This document shows, in pieces, positions 39,504 through 49,191 of a DNA stretch of 64,000 bases (position 1 is its first letter; the number at the start of each line of letters is the position of its first letter). This DNA is from Rickettsia sp. Oklahoma-10. Lineage in GTDB: Bacteria; Pseudomonadota; Alphaproteobacteria; Rickettsiales; Rickettsiaceae. The translations under genes were made by a program, and so were the position numbers. The notes below the pieces were generated by a model. That model saw only the letters and a program-made list of their open reading frames with translations. It made no database searches and was not told the origin of the DNA. Location: the NCBI RefSeq assembly GCF_039954865.1, contig NZ_CP157197.1, forward strand, positions 17,501-81,500, written 5' to 3'.

Positions 39504-40157
39504 TTAATACTTAATTTTATTTTCTATATATTCACCTTTATAAATCCATACTTTAACCCCTATAACTCCATAAGTAGTTATAGCCTCAGCTGTCGAATAA
39601 TCAATATCAGCTCTTAAAGTATGTAACGGCATCCTTCCTTCTATATACCACTCAGTTCTAGCAATTTCAGCACCTCCAAGCCGTCCTGAACAACTCACTC
39701 TTATACCTTGTCCACCTTGTTTAAATGAAGCCTGAATTGCTGTTTTCATGGCCTTTCTAAAAGAAACTCTTTTTTCAAGCTGTAACGCTACAGTTTGAGC
39801 TACTATAGCAGCATCTACATTAAACTTTCTCACTTCATGAATATTGATATAAACTTCCTTTAAAGAAGTTATTTTCTCTATAGCTTTTTTTAGCTTATCA
39901 ATTTCACTACCGTTTCTACCAATAATTATATTTGGTTTTTTGGCATTAATATTAATTATAATACTTTTGTTAGAAGGACGTTCAATTAAAACTCTGCTAA
40001 TCTGAGCTTGATTAGACCCCTTATTTATTAAATCTCTAATTTTTAAATCTTGTATAAAAAGAGTTTTATAATGTTTTTCTGCATATAATACAGAATCCCA
40101 ACCTTTAATTAAAGTCGGCCCCACTCTAAAACCATGTGCACAAACTTTCTGCCCCAT
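39504..40157 (-). CDS. rpsC: 30S ribosomal protein S3
   Basis: The 217-residue protein has [20 protein letters not shown], a KH domain with [20 protein letters not shown], and the C-terminal domain with [17 protein letters not shown]3 lines the mRNA entry. The C-terminus is short (about 15 residues fewer than E. coli), as usual in this group. Confidence 0.97.
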   Translation of the reverse strand: MGQKVCAHGFRVGPTLIKGWDSVLYAEKHYKTLFIQDLKIRDLINKGSNQAQISRVLIERPSNKSIIININAKKPNIIIGRNGSEIDKLKKAIEKITSLKEVYINIHEVRKFNVDAAIVAQTVALQLEKRVSFRKAMKTAIQASFKQGGQGIRVSCSGRLGGAEIARTEWYIEGRMPLHTLRADIDYSTAEAITTYGVIGVKVWIYKGEYIENKIKY

Positions 40158-40158
40158 T

Positions 40159-40518
40159 CTAATTATCCTCTTTTTCTGTAACAGTTATATAAAGATTACT
40201 AAGAAACTTATTTATTCTAGTAGCTCTTCCTTTTGCTCTCGGCATAACTCTTTTCATTACTAAAGCTTTACCTACCGTTGCTTTAGTAATAACCAACCTA
40301 TCTATATCTAGACCTAAGTTATTTTCAGCATTTGCAATAGCAGATTGTAAGCAAGTTTTTACAACCTTTGAAATTCTTTTAGGAGAGAAAGCCAACTGCA
40401 CTAATGCTTCAGATACTTTCATATTTCTAATAAAAGCCACAACTAAATTTAACTTTCTTGGGCTTACTCTAATAGATTTAGCTTTTGCCGTAGCAAAATT
40501 TTTGTTTTCCTGTACCAT
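40159..40518 (-). CDS. rplV: 50S ribosomal protein L22
   Basis: The 119-residue protein contains [18 protein letters not shown] and the tunnel-lining hairpin ending [20 protein letters not shown]. The hairpin is the site where changes give macrolide resistance elsewhere, and it looks wild type. It is one base from rpsC. Confidence 0.97.
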   Translation of the reverse strand: MVQENKNFATAKAKSIRVSPRKLNLVVAFIRNMKVSEALVQLAFSPKRISKVVKTCLQSAIANAENNLGLDIDRLVITKATVGKALVMKRVMPRAKGRATRINKFLSNLYITVTEKEDN

Positions 40519-40526
40519 ATAAATTT

Positions 40527-40805
40527 TTATTTTCTTTTGACTTTTTTATCTGCTCCATGACCATAAAATGTTCTCGTAGGAGCAAATTCACCTAATTTTC
40601 TTCCAACCATTTCCTCATTTACAGAAACCGGAATAAATTTATTGCCATTATGAACAGAAAAGGTAAACCCTACAAAAATAGGTAAAATTGTTGATCTTCT
40701 AGACCAAGTTTTAATCATTTCAGATTTACCTGATTCCATTAATTTTTGAACTTTCTTTATTAAATAACCATCTACAAAGGGCCCTTTCCATATTGAACGC
40801 GCCAT
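40527..40805 (-). CDS. rpsS: 30S ribosomal protein S19
   Basis: The 92-residue protein has [38 protein letters not shown] and [16 protein letters not shown]19 binds the 30S head with S13. It lies between rplB and rplV. Confidence 0.97.
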   Translation of the reverse strand: MARSIWKGPFVDGYLIKKVQKLMESGKSEMIKTWSRRSTILPIFVGFTFSVHNGNKFIPVSVNEEMVGRKLGEFAPTRTFYGHGADKKVKRK

Positions 40806-40829
40806 GCTAATACCTAATTAATTTAAAAT

Positions 40830-41651
40830 CTATTTTCTTTTCTTTACGATAAATTTTGAAGTACGTTTATTTTTACGTGTCTTCTTACCCTTTGTTGGGA
40901 ATCCCCAAGGAGTAACAGGATGGCGTCCCCCTGAAGTTTTACCTTCACCACCACCATGAGGGTGATCTACAGGGTTCATTGCTACACCTCTAACATGCGG
41001 TCTCCAACCAAGCCATCTATTTCTACCTGCCTTACCTAAATTAATATTTTTTTGATCGGGGTTAGATATACTACCTATAGTAGCTTTACAGTCTAAAGGT
41101 ACCAACCTAAATTCACCTGATCGTAATTTAATCTGAGCATACCCTGAATCTTTACCTACTAAATCTACTGAAGTACCTGCAGATCTTGCAATTTGACCTC
41201 CTTTACCGACTTTCATTTCAACATTATGCAAAGTAGTACCGATAGGAATAAACTTTAAAGGTAAACAATTTCCTATTTGGATATCAGCACCTTGACTTGA
41301 TATTACTCTATCACCTACAGATAATTTTTGCGGTGCTAAAATATATGAATATTCCCCATCTTCATATTTTATTAAAGCAATAAAAGCAGTTCTATTAGGA
41401 TCATACTCTATTCTTTCGACAATAGCAGCAATATCTATTTTATTTCTTTTAAAATCAATAATACGATATAATTTTTTATGTCCTCCCCCTCTATGCCAAG
41501 AAGTAATTCTACCCTGATTATTGCGTCCACCGGTTTTAGATATACCTTTGGTCAAAGATTTTAAAGGTCTACCTTTCCATAAACTAGCTTTGTCAACTTG
41601 CACTAGCTCTCTAAGAGAAGGAGTAATTGGATTAAAATTTTTTAAAGCCAT
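40830..41651 (-). CDS. rplB: 50S ribosomal protein L2
   Basis: The 273-residue protein contains [39 protein letters not shown], and [20 protein letters not shown], which includes the conserved His near the peptidyl transferase centre. L2 is needed for subunit joining. Confidence 0.98.
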   Translation of the reverse strand: MALKNFNPITPSLRELVQVDKASLWKGRPLKSLTKGISKTGGRNNQGRITSWHRGGGHKKLYRIIDFKRNKIDIAAIVERIEYDPNRTAFIALIKYEDGEYSYILAPQKLSVGDRVISSQGADIQIGNCLPLKFIPIGTTLHNVEMKVGKGGQIARSAGTSVDLVGKDSGYAQIKLRSGEFRLVPLDCKATIGSISNPDQKNINLGKAGRNRWLGWRPHVRGVAMNPVDHPHGGGEGKTSGGRHPVTPWGFPTKGKKTRKNKRTSKFIVKKRK

Positions 41652-41652
41652 T

Positions 41653-41949
41653 TTATTTAATTCCTCCGGTAAAATCGATATTATTGTCTTTTTCTAATGT
41701 AACAATAGCTTTCTTTCTATTGATTTGAGTCCCTATAATTCCTTTAAATCTTTTCTTCTTACCTTTAACGTTTAAAATATTGACCTTTTTTACTCTTACT
41801 TTAAATATTTCTTCTATAGCCTTTTTAACAGTCAGTTTTTCAGCGCATTTATCTACATAAAAAGTGTATTTATTTTGTTCTGAAAGAGTCGTAGTTTTTT
41901 CTGTAATAATAGGTTTTCTAATTAAATCGTAATATTTATAAGAACTCAT
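41653..41949 (-). CDS. rplW: 50S ribosomal protein L23
   Basis: The 98-residue protein contains [20 protein letters not shown] and [20 protein letters not shown]. It docks SRP and trigger factor at the exit tunnel. Its start overlaps the rplD stop by four bases (ATGA). Confidence 0.96.
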   Translation of the reverse strand: MSSYKYYDLIRKPIITEKTTTLSEQNKYTFYVDKCAEKLTVKKAIEEIFKVRVKKVNILNVKGKKKRFKGIIGTQINRKKAIVTLEKDNNIDFTGGIK

Positions 41950-42569
41950 CTTAACCTCTCTTCTAAAACACTTACTGCTTCTTGTGATAATAGGACATAT
42001 TCATGGCGTATTATATCATAAACATTTGCTCCTAGCTGTGGAACAATCACAGTATTATAAATATTTTTTGCAGCCAAAACAAAATTAATATCTACCTCGT
42101 TTCCATCTATTACAAAGAAACTTTTCCCTTGAAATTTGCTTAATATCTTTACAAGACTAGAAGTTTTAGGCTTATCTAGCTTTAAAGAATCTATGACCAA
42201 TAATTTTCCTTCAGCGAATTTCTCGGATAAAGCATGAATTAAACCAAGTTTTCGTACTTTTTTAGGCAATTTTATTGCATGACTACGTACTCTAGGTCCG
42301 TGAGCGACACCACCACCACGCATTTGTACCGATCTAAGTGAACCTTGTCTTGCATTACCTGTACCTTTCTGCTTAAAAGGCTTTTTTGTGGTTCCTGATA
42401 CTTCCGATACTGTTTTAGTTTTGTGGTTACCAGACATTGTTTTAGCTCTCTGCCAATCAATAACCTGCTTTATTATATCACCTCTAATAAATTTAACAGC
42501 AAATATATCTTCATTTAAGCTAATCTCACCAACTTCTTCATTAGCAAGACTTAATATTTTAGTTTTCAT
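41946..42569 (-). CDS. rplD: 50S ribosomal protein L4
   Basis: The 207-residue protein has VIDWQRAKTMSGNHKTKTVS, the tunnel loop KPFKQKGTGNARQGSLRSVQ and the fold ending in VLEERLR. In E. coli L4 autoregulates the S10 operon. Here a 111-base spacer precedes it after rplC, unusually wide for this cluster. Confidence 0.97.
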   Translation of the reverse strand: MKTKILSLANEEVGEISLNEDIFAVKFIRGDIIKQVIDWQRAKTMSGNHKTKTVSEVSGTTKKPFKQKGTGNARQGSLRSVQMRGGGVAHGPRVRSHAIKLPKKVRKLGLIHALSEKFAEGKLLVIDSLKLDKPKTSSLVKILSKFQGKSFFVIDGNEVDINFVLAAKNIYNTVIVPQLGANVYDIIRHEYVLLSQEAVSVLEERLR

Positions 42570-42680
42570 CTTTATTTAACCTTAATACAGCCTTATATAA
42601 AATTTTTATAAAATTATTGCATGGCATTATTTTATTAACTTGATAATCTTTGAATCTCAACAAACATGTCTAAATATCTA
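42570..42680. other. Unusually wide spacer inside the S10 cluster
   Basis: The 111 bases between rplC and rplD are over 75% A+T and contain no gene or hairpin of note. Neighbouring spacers are 0-25 bases. A secondary promoter or remnant insertion is possible, but no motif supports one. Confidence 0.35.
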
Positions 42681-43328
42681 TTATAAAGTTATTGACACCT
42701 TTTTTATTGCATCTTTTATTGAAAGATACGAATTTTTGTGACCAGGTATACTACCCTGAATCATAATAAGCTTACGCTCTTTATCAATAGCAAATATTTT
42801 TAAATTTTGAATAGTGACTTGGTTGCATCCCATATGACCAGCCATTTTTTTACCTTTAAAAACCTTTCCTGGATCTTGTCTTTGGCCTGTAGAACCGTGC
42901 GAACGATGAGATATCGACACACCGTGAGAAGCCTCAAGACCTCTAAAATTATGTCTTTTCATACTACCGGCAAATCCTTTACCTATAGTAGTCGCTGTTA
43001 TATCTACAAACTGTCCTGCCATAAAATGGTCTACTTCTAGACTTACTGCTATATCAATAAAATTCTCTTCAGAAATTCTAAATTCTTTTAATTTAGTTTT
43101 AGGAGATATTTTAGCATTAGCAAAAACCTGTTTCATAGGTTTGGTTACTCTAGATATTTTTTTATCTTTTACACCGATAACTAAAGCATTATATCCATGT
43201 TTTTCTAGAGTTTTATGCCCTACTACTTGACAATCATCAACTTTTACTAATGTTAAAGAAATTCTTTCTCCTTTATCATTAAAAACACTAGTCATCCCTA
43301 TTTTTTGAGCAATTATACCGGTTCTCAT
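42681..43328 (-). CDS. rplC: 50S ribosomal protein L3
   Basis: The 215-residue protein starts [20 protein letters not shown] and contains [40 protein letters not shown] and GHMGCNQVT, the L3 loop near the peptidyl transferase centre. The Gln methylated by PrmB in other bacteria (TGQRQDPG) is present. Confidence 0.97.
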   Translation of the reverse strand: MRTGIIAQKIGMTSVFNDKGERISLTLVKVDDCQVVGHKTLEKHGYNALVIGVKDKKISRVTKPMKQVFANAKISPKTKLKEFRISEENFIDIAVSLEVDHFMAGQFVDITATTIGKGFAGSMKRHNFRGLEASHGVSISHRSHGSTGQRQDPGKVFKGKKMAGHMGCNQVTIQNLKIFAIDKERKLIMIQGSIPGHKNSYLSIKDAIKKVSITL

Positions 43329-43646
43329 TTATTCCCCACTCTCTAATTCAATCACTACATCAACACCTGCTGCTAAATCAACTTTACTTAAAGCATCAAC
43401 AACCGCTGGATTCGGGTCATCTATAACTAATAATCTTTTATGCTTTCTAATTTCAAATTGTTCTCTTGACTTCTTATGTACATGAGGAGACCTATTTACA
43501 GTAAATCTTTCAATTTTTCTAGGTAAAGGAATAGGACCATTAATGTTAGCAAACGTTCTTTTAATAGCACTAACTATTTCTTTTGTAGCTTGATCAAGAC
43601 TACGATGATCAAATGATTTTAAACGAATTTTAATTTTATTTTTCAT
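43329..43646 (-). CDS. rpsJ: 30S ribosomal protein S10 (NusE)
   Basis: The 105-residue protein contains [39 protein letters not shown] and [14 protein letters not shown]10 also acts as NusE in antitermination. It abuts rplC with no spacer and follows tuf by about 95 bases that hold a hairpin. Confidence 0.97.
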   Translation of the reverse strand: MKNKIKIRLKSFDHRSLDQATKEIVSAIKRTFANINGPIPLPRKIERFTVNRSPHVHKKSREQFEIRKHKRLLVIDDPNPAVVDALSKVDLAAGVDVVIELESGE

Positions 43647-43697
43647 TTAGCAAACCTATGTTTTAAACAGCAAGATGTTTTAATAGACACCCTAAAA

Positions 43698-43735
43698 TAT
43701 AAATACCTATTATTTTTTAATAATAGGTATTTATA
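43698..43735 (-). promoter_or_regulatory. 15-bp hairpin between tuf and rpsJ
   Basis: ataaatacctatta-type arms at 43698-43712 and 43721-43735 pair perfectly with an 8-base loop. No U-run follows on the minus strand, so it is not a strong terminator. It could be an RNA processing site, attenuator or mRNA-stability element separating tuf from the S10 genes. Confidence 0.5.
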
Positions 43736-43742
43736 AAATCAA

Positions 43743-44927
43743 TTAATTATTTATTTTAGTTACTACACCAGCACCCACTGTTCTACCACCTTCACGTATA
43801 GAGAATTTTAACCCTTCCTGCATAGCAATTGGTTTAATTAATTCCACTGTAAAACTAGCATTATCGCCAGGCATAACCATCTGCTTATCAGCAGGCAATT
43901 TTATTGTACCGGTAACGTCTGTTGTTCTAAAATAGAATTGCGGACGATAATCATTAGTAAACGGGGTATGACGTCCACCTTCTTCTTTACTAAGCACATA
44001 TACTTCAGCCTCAAACTTATCATGCGGTTTTATACTACCTGGTTTTGCAAGAACTTGTCCTCTTTCAACTTCTTCTCTTTTTGTACCGCGTAGTAATATA
44101 CCAACATTATCTCCGGCTTGCCCTTCATCAAGTAACTTTCTGAACATTTCTACACCGGTACAGGTAGTTTTTTGCGTATCTTTTAGACCAACTATTTCAA
44201 TTTCCTCACCTACCTTAATTATTCCTGACTCTACTCTACCGGTTACAACAGTACCTCTTCCTGAAATAGAGAATACATCTTCTATCGGCATTAAGAAAGG
44301 CTTATCTGTAGCTCTTACAGGTTGTGGTATATAGCTATCCACTGCCTCCATTAACTCATTAATAGCTTTTTCACCTTCAAACTTTCCTTCTAAAGCTTGA
44401 AGTGCAGAACCTTTAATAATAGGTATTTCATCACCCGGGAAACCATATTTTGATAATAATTCCCTTACTTCCATCTCTACTAGTTCTAATAGATCAGGAT
44501 CATCCACCATATCTACTTTATTCAAGAATACTACCATAGCAGGTACACCTACCTGTTTTGCGAGTAATATATGTTCTCTTGTTTGAGGCATAGGACCATC
44601 AGCAGCAGACACTACTAATATTGCACCATCCATTTGAGCAGCACCTGTGATCATGTTCTTTACATAGTCAGCGTGTCCCGGACAGTCTACGTGTGCATAG
44701 TGTCTATTTTGAGTCTCATATTCTACGTGTGCAGTAGAAATAGTTATACCTCTTTCTTTTTCTTCAGGAGCAGCATCAATTTGATCATACGCTGTAGCCT
44801 TTGCTCCACCTGTCTTAGCAAGCACTATAGTTATTGCTGCTGTTAAGGAAGTTTTACCATGATCTACGTGACCAATCGTACCTATATTAACGTGCGGTTT
44901 AGTTCGTTCAAATTTTGCTTTTGCCAT
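43743..44927 (-). CDS. tuf: Elongation factor Tu
   Basis: The 394-residue GTPase delivers aminoacyl-tRNA to the ribosome. G motifs are intact: GHVDHGKTS (G1), the DCPGHADY segment (G3), FLNKVDM (G4) and the KGSALQAL segment (G5). Domains II and III follow with normal length. A single tuf at the head of the S10 cluster is visible here. tRNA-Gly and tRNA-Tyr lie just upstream on the same strand, a classic tRNA-tufB-like arrangement. Confidence 0.98.
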   Translation of the reverse strand: MAKAKFERTKPHVNIGTIGHVDHGKTSLTAAITIVLAKTGGAKATAYDQIDAAPEEKERGITISTAHVEYETQNRHYAHVDCPGHADYVKNMITGAAQMDGAILVVSAADGPMPQTREHILLAKQVGVPAMVVFLNKVDMVDDPDLLELVEMEVRELLSKYGFPGDEIPIIKGSALQALEGKFEGEKAINELMEAVDSYIPQPVRATDKPFLMPIEDVFSISGRGTVVTGRVESGIIKVGEEIEIVGLKDTQKTTCTGVEMFRKLLDEGQAGDNVGILLRGTKREEVERGQVLAKPGSIKPHDKFEAEVYVLSKEEGGRHTPFTNDYRPQFYFRTTDVTGTIKLPADKQMVMPGDNASFTVELIKPIAMQEGLKFSIREGGRTVGAGVVTKINN

Positions 44928-45018
44928 ATTATTACTCTCTACAATTTTCTAGGTTTAATACAAGTTAATTTTTTATAAGTGCATTTTTTTGCTAAATTTA
45001 TTTATTACCACTAATTTC

Positions 45019-45092
45019 TGGAGCGGGTGATGGGAATTGAACCCACATAGCCAGCTTGGAAGGCTGGAACTCTACCATTGAGCTACACCCGC
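45019..45092 (-). tRNA. tRNA-Gly (anticodon UCC)
   Basis: A 74-base cloverleaf: acceptor GCGGGTG pairs with CACCCGC; anticodon stem CCAGC/GCTGG encloses CTTCCAA, with anticodon TCC. The T loop is GTTCAATTC, and CCA is encoded. It lies 91 bases upstream of tuf. Confidence 0.95.
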
Positions 45093-45098
45093 ATTGTG

Positions 45099-45143
45099 GC
45101 ACTGTTAGCAAAATAATTATTAAAACTATTTTGTTAAGAGTGC
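45099..45143. repeat. 17-bp inverted repeat between tRNA-Gly and tRNA-Tyr
   Basis: gcactgttagcaaaata (45099-45115) and tattttgttaagagtgc (45127-45143) are inverted with two mismatches around an 11-base loop. The right arm recurs with one change at 22239-22256. It lies between two tRNAs of one transcript and may be a mobile palindrome or a processing structure. Confidence 0.55.
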
Positions 45144-45263
45144 AGTGCTATATCAACTTTATTCAGATTTATAAATATATACAATTATGTTTTATTTTTA
45201 AATAAAAAATATATACTTGAAATTTTTTAAAATAAAATGATATGCTTCCCTGACCCATTTAAG

Positions 45264-45349
45264 TGGTGGAGGGAGAAGGATTCGAACCTTCGAACGCTTA
45301 CGCGGGCAGATTTACAGTCTGCTGCCATTGACCACTCGGCCATCCCTCC
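45264..45349 (-). tRNA. tRNA-Tyr (anticodon GUA)
   Basis: An 86-base tRNA with a long variable arm. The acceptor GGAGGGA pairs with TCCCTCC; anticodon stem GCAGA/TCTGC encloses CTGTAAA, with anticodon GTA. The T loop is GTTCGAATC, and CCA is encoded. It heads the tRNA-Tyr/tRNA-Gly/tuf unit. Confidence 0.95.
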
Positions 45350-45527
45350 TAAAGAACTTTACTGTATTAAATAGACTAATTCACTGTAAAATACAATATA
45401 CTAATTAGTATTAGGACTTAATAAAACTTCATTGCCGAATCATCAAATAAACAAATAGCAGCTTGCACATTTATTTAGTTGTAACTTTCTATAATAAATA
45501 GTAGTTTCTGTCAAGAACAAATTACTA

Positions 45528-46262
45528 ATGGTGTTCAATAAGATGCAAAATAAAAAACTTGATTCTAAAAATTGTTATTATATGTACGGGAAACATCCTG
45601 TATTTTCTGCTCTAAATAATCCAAAACGTCAAATTGAAAATATTTTATGCACTAGGGAAATTTTTGATGAAAACAGAAAATTAATAGCTACTAGATCTTA
45701 TGAAATTGTTAATAACAATATTTTATCTAAATTACTAGAAAATCAAACACATCAAGGAATAGCTGCAAAAGTGAGGCCAATTTTTTCTTACAATCTAGAG
45801 GACATAGATATAAAAAACCCAAAATGTAAAGTTACAATTCTTGATCAAATAACAGACACACAAAATATTGGAGCAATTATTCGCAGCGCTGCTGCTTTTG
45901 ATATAAATGCTATACTATTACCTCAAGATAATTCTCCAAACGAAAACGGTGGCATTGCTAAAGCGGCTTGCGGTACTTTAGAATTAATACCTATCATTAA
46001 AGTTACTAACTTACGCTCATGTATGAATTATCTTAAAAAACATGGCTTTTGGATTATAGGTCTAACAGGTTCTGCAAATGATTACTTTACCGATAAATTA
46101 ATTGCCAATAAAATAGCAATAGTATTTGGTGCGGAAGATAAAGGCATACGAAGATTAGTCGAAAAAACCTGCGATTATTTAGCCAAAATCCCTATGTCTA
46201 AAAGAGTGGAGAGTCTTAACGTATCCAATGCCGCCTCTATAATTTTTCACTTATTATATTAG
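45528..46262 (+). CDS. rlmB: TrmH/RlmB-family rRNA 2'-O-methyltransferase
   Basis: The 244-residue SPOUT methyltransferase has an N-terminal substrate-binding part (YMYGKHPVFSALNNPKRQI) and the knotted C-terminal domain: DTQNIGAIIRSAAAF near residue 114, IVFGAEDKGIRRL near 203, and ESLNVSNAASIIFH at the end. It most resembles RlmB, which methylates G2251 of 23S rRNA. TrmH-type tRNA activity cannot be excluded. It starts at 45528 or, four codons later, at MQNKK. It is divergent from tRNA-Tyr. Confidence 0.85.
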   Translation: MVFNKMQNKKLDSKNCYYMYGKHPVFSALNNPKRQIENILCTREIFDENRKLIATRSYEIVNNNILSKLLENQTHQGIAAKVRPIFSYNLEDIDIKNPKCKVTILDQITDTQNIGAIIRSAAAFDINAILLPQDNSPNENGGIAKAACGTLELIPIIKVTNLRSCMNYLKKHGFWIIGLTGSANDYFTDKLIANKIAIVFGAEDKGIRRLVEKTCDYLAKIPMSKRVESLNVSNAASIIFHLLY

Positions 46263-46877
46263 AGATTACATCTAAAAAATTTTTAATAAATCAAATATTG
46301 TTTTTTGTTTACTTTGATATAAATAAATATTTAGTCTACTTAAGTAACTAAGTTCTGTGGAAAAATTATTTCTATAATAGTTATTGCTATTTCAAAAAAT
46401 CTTAATAATGTAACCAAAAAGAGCAACAATAGATTAATTATACCATATGCAAGAAAGAACCTAAATTTTAAATCATAGCTTAGTTATACCAATTAATTTG
46501 AGAGAAACGTTATAAAAAGGTGACCAAATAAACAAATTAATTGAGAGTTTTGAAACAAATTTACAGAGGTTACAACAATTACAAAAATGCAAAATTAATA
46601 ATACTATATTTTAGTATATCATAGGTAAAGCAATAAATAATTATATCAACTCTTCTGAACCTAAATATTAAAGAACATTAGAAAAAATTTTATAGTTTTT
46701 ATTGTAATATTATGATAGAAAACACATTAGTATTTATTGCCAAGAATCTAAGAAAAACTTCTTTAAAAAATAAATTACATCATAGCTTTGCTAAATTAGC
46801 CAAGAAATAAGATTTAAATGGCAGTAAGTAATCATTTTATGAAAAAAATAGATGATTAATATAATATTTAACAATTT
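46263..46877 (+). pseudogene. Probable decayed gene upstream of fumC
   Basis: One plus-strand frame reads through several stops: INLRETL, KGDQINKLIESFETNLQRLQ, KCKINNTIF, IIGKAINNYINSSEPKY and RTLEKIL, then in another frame MIENTLVFIAKNLRKTSLKN. It looks like one eroded soluble protein. The family is not recognised. Confidence 0.3.
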
Positions 46878-48269
46878 ATGAAAAATTACAGAACTGAAAG
46901 CGATTCTTTTGGAGAAATTCAAATAGAAGAAAAATTTTATTGGGGGGCTCAAACTCAAAGATCTTTAGAAAATTTTAAAATAGGCAGGCAAAAAATGCCC
47001 GAAATTTTAATTCGTGCTCTTGCTATTTTAAAAAAATGTGCAGCACAGGTGAATCATGAGTTTGGTGATTTAGAAACTAAAATAGCTACAAGTATTGATA
47101 AAGCTACGACTAGAATTCTCAGCGGGGAGTTTGATAATAATTTTCCTTTAGTAGTGTGGCAAACAGGTTCAGGTACACAAACAAACATGAATATGAACGA
47201 GGTTATTGCCTCTATTGCCAACGAAGAATTAACAGGTAAAAAAGGGGGCAAATCTCCAGTACATCCTAACGATCATGTTAATAAAGGACAATCATCCAAC
47301 GACTCTTTTCCCACCGGTATGCATATAGCAACCGTACTTGCAACTAAGCAACAACTTATACCGGCTTTAAATAATTTACTTACCTCTTTACAAGATAAGT
47401 CCAAAGATTGGGATAAAATTATAAAAATAGGACGTACCCACTTGCAGGATGCGACTCCTTTAACTCTTAAACAAGAATTCTCCGGATATATTACACAAAT
47501 AGAATATGCTTTAGAACGCATAGAAGATGCATTAAAAAAAGTTTATCTACTTGCTCAAGGAGGCACGGCAGTCGGTACAGGTATTAACTCAAGGATAGGA
47601 TTTGATATAAAATTTGCTGAGAAAGTAGCAGAGTTTACCAAACAACCTTTTAAAACAGCTCCTAATAAATTTGAAAGCCTAGCTGCCCACGACGCACTAG
47701 TAGAATTTTCGGGCACTCTTAATACTATAGCAGTTAGCTTAATGAAAATAGCAAATGATATAAGACTGCTTGGTTCGGGTCCAAGATGCGGTCTTGGTGA
47801 GCTGCATTTACCTGAAAATGAGCCAGGTTCTTCAATCATGCCAGGTAAAGTAAATCCTACGCAAGTCGAAGCTTTAGCAATGGTATGCAGTCAGGTTATG
47901 GGGAATCATGTTACGGTTACTATTGCCGGCTCAAATGGGCACCTTGAACTTAACGTATTTAAACCCGTAATAATATATAATATCCTACAATCTATTGAGC
48001 TACTATCTGATAGCATAAATAGCTTTGTTACTCACTGTATTAAAGGTTTAGAGCCTAACATCGCACATATCAATGATTTACGTGATCAATCTCTAATGCT
48101 TGTTACAGCTCTTAATCCACATATCGGCTATGATAATGCTACAAAAATAGCTAAAGAAGCATATAAACATGGAATCACTTTAAAAGAAGCTGCTAAAAAA
48201 CTCAATTTTTTATCGGAAGAAGAATTTGACAAAATAGTAGTTCCTGAAAAAATGGTTGGACAATATTAA
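46878..48269 (+). CDS. fumC: Fumarate hydratase, class II
   Basis: The 463-residue enzyme interconverts fumarate and malate in the TCA cycle, without an iron-sulfur cluster. It contains [44 protein letters not shown], the catalytic [11 protein letters not shown] and the lyase signature [13 protein letters not shown] near 316-328. Length is normal. Start MKNYRTESD fits the family. Confidence 0.97.
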   Translation: MKNYRTESDSFGEIQIEEKFYWGAQTQRSLENFKIGRQKMPEILIRALAILKKCAAQVNHEFGDLETKIATSIDKATTRILSGEFDNNFPLVVWQTGSGTQTNMNMNEVIASIANEELTGKKGGKSPVHPNDHVNKGQSSNDSFPTGMHIATVLATKQQLIPALNNLLTSLQDKSKDWDKIIKIGRTHLQDATPLTLKQEFSGYITQIEYALERIEDALKKVYLLAQGGTAVGTGINSRIGFDIKFAEKVAEFTKQPFKTAPNKFESLAAHDALVEFSGTLNTIAVSLMKIANDIRLLGSGPRCGLGELHLPENEPGSSIMPGKVNPTQVEALAMVCSQVMGNHVTVTIAGSNGHLELNVFKPVIIYNILQSIELLSDSINSFVTHCIKGLEPNIAHINDLRDQSLMLVTALNPHIGYDNATKIAKEAYKHGITLKEAAKKLNFLSEEEFDKIVVPEKMVGQY

Positions 48270-48332
48270 ATTCTCTTTACTTATATTATAGTATTACACT
48301 AGTCTGTTTTGTGTGTACTCCTGTGACATGAA

Positions 48333-48460
48333 TAGTTGGGAATACGAAGTTCAACTTAGAAAAGAGCAAGGAGTCTTTAAACTAAAGAGCGCAGCGTATA
48401 CTAAATACGTGAGCATCTAAGGACTTAAAGACAATATAGTCAATGTTTTAAGTTCAACTA
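48333..48460. repeat. Possible RPE-like element, family E
   Basis: The segment runs from tagttgggaatacgaagttc to ttttaagttcaacta, giving short inverted ends (tagttg / caacta). Its core, gagcgcagcgtatactaaat followed by acgtgagcatctaaggactt, is GC-richer than its surroundings and looks like a mobile repeat rather than gene remnant. I see no second copy in this window. Confidence 0.4.
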
Positions 48461-48499
48461 GATATTATCTATAGAAACAACATCTACCTAACTAAATCA

Positions 48500-49100
48500 A
48501 TTGATTTAAAGCAAAAATCTATGCCTCAAGCCTTATACAATGTGTATAAAATTACTATCTGTAAGCATAATACGCGGGGCACCAAGCTGATACCTATAAC
48601 AGCAAGACCTAAAATAGAAAATATTGTGAAAAAATTTGCTGAATTTAAAGGCAAGACATTAGATCTTTTACTCTTTTTAAGAGCTTAGGATGAAGAAGGG
48701 CAAGGGTAGCAGATGAATAACCATTCTCTTATATTTAGACTGTAGCTATAACATAGTGTGTTGAAGATAAAAATAACTAATATTCAAAATGTGTCGTATG
48801 AATCATGGAGCTACATAATATTTGGAGACATGAAACAACCAATATACTATTTAGTATCAGAAAAACATAATAGATTATATAGCAGATACTGTTAAGCTTA
48901 TAGATTTATATAATTCTTTACCTATGAACATATCAAATTTTAATTTGTCCATACATGAAATCACACAAGCTGCAAGAAGCAACAATCTTACTACATATGA
49001 TATTAACCTATTTATTAACTGCAATATGCATGAAAAACTTCCTATAGCTATTAACGATAAAGCATTAATCAATGTCATAATAACTGCATTCCGTTATTAA
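48500..49100 (+). pseudogene. Decayed genes between fumC and ftsZ
   Basis: Two protein-like stretches remain. About 48505-48690 reads QKSMPQALYNVYKITI then KIENIVKKFAEFKGKTLDLL and LFLRA, then a stop. About 48850-49100 reads DYIADTVKLIDLYNSLPM, LSIHEITQAARSNNLTTY and KLPIAINDKALINVIITAF, then a stop, open from an ATG at 48924 for 58 codons. The second could be a short gene, but a start so far inside the frame suggests a C-terminal relic. Families not recognised. Confidence 0.35.
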
Positions 49101-49191
49101 AAGAAAATAATCTGCATTTTTCATAAAAGACTATGGAAATTTTAAAATCTTTTATTATACTTAAACATAATTATATAAATAAAAAATTATC

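Noticed and set aside
48875-49078. A 67-codon minus-strand open frame before ftsZ
   Set aside because: It is antisense to the plus-strand remnant at 48850-49100, which has better protein-like composition.
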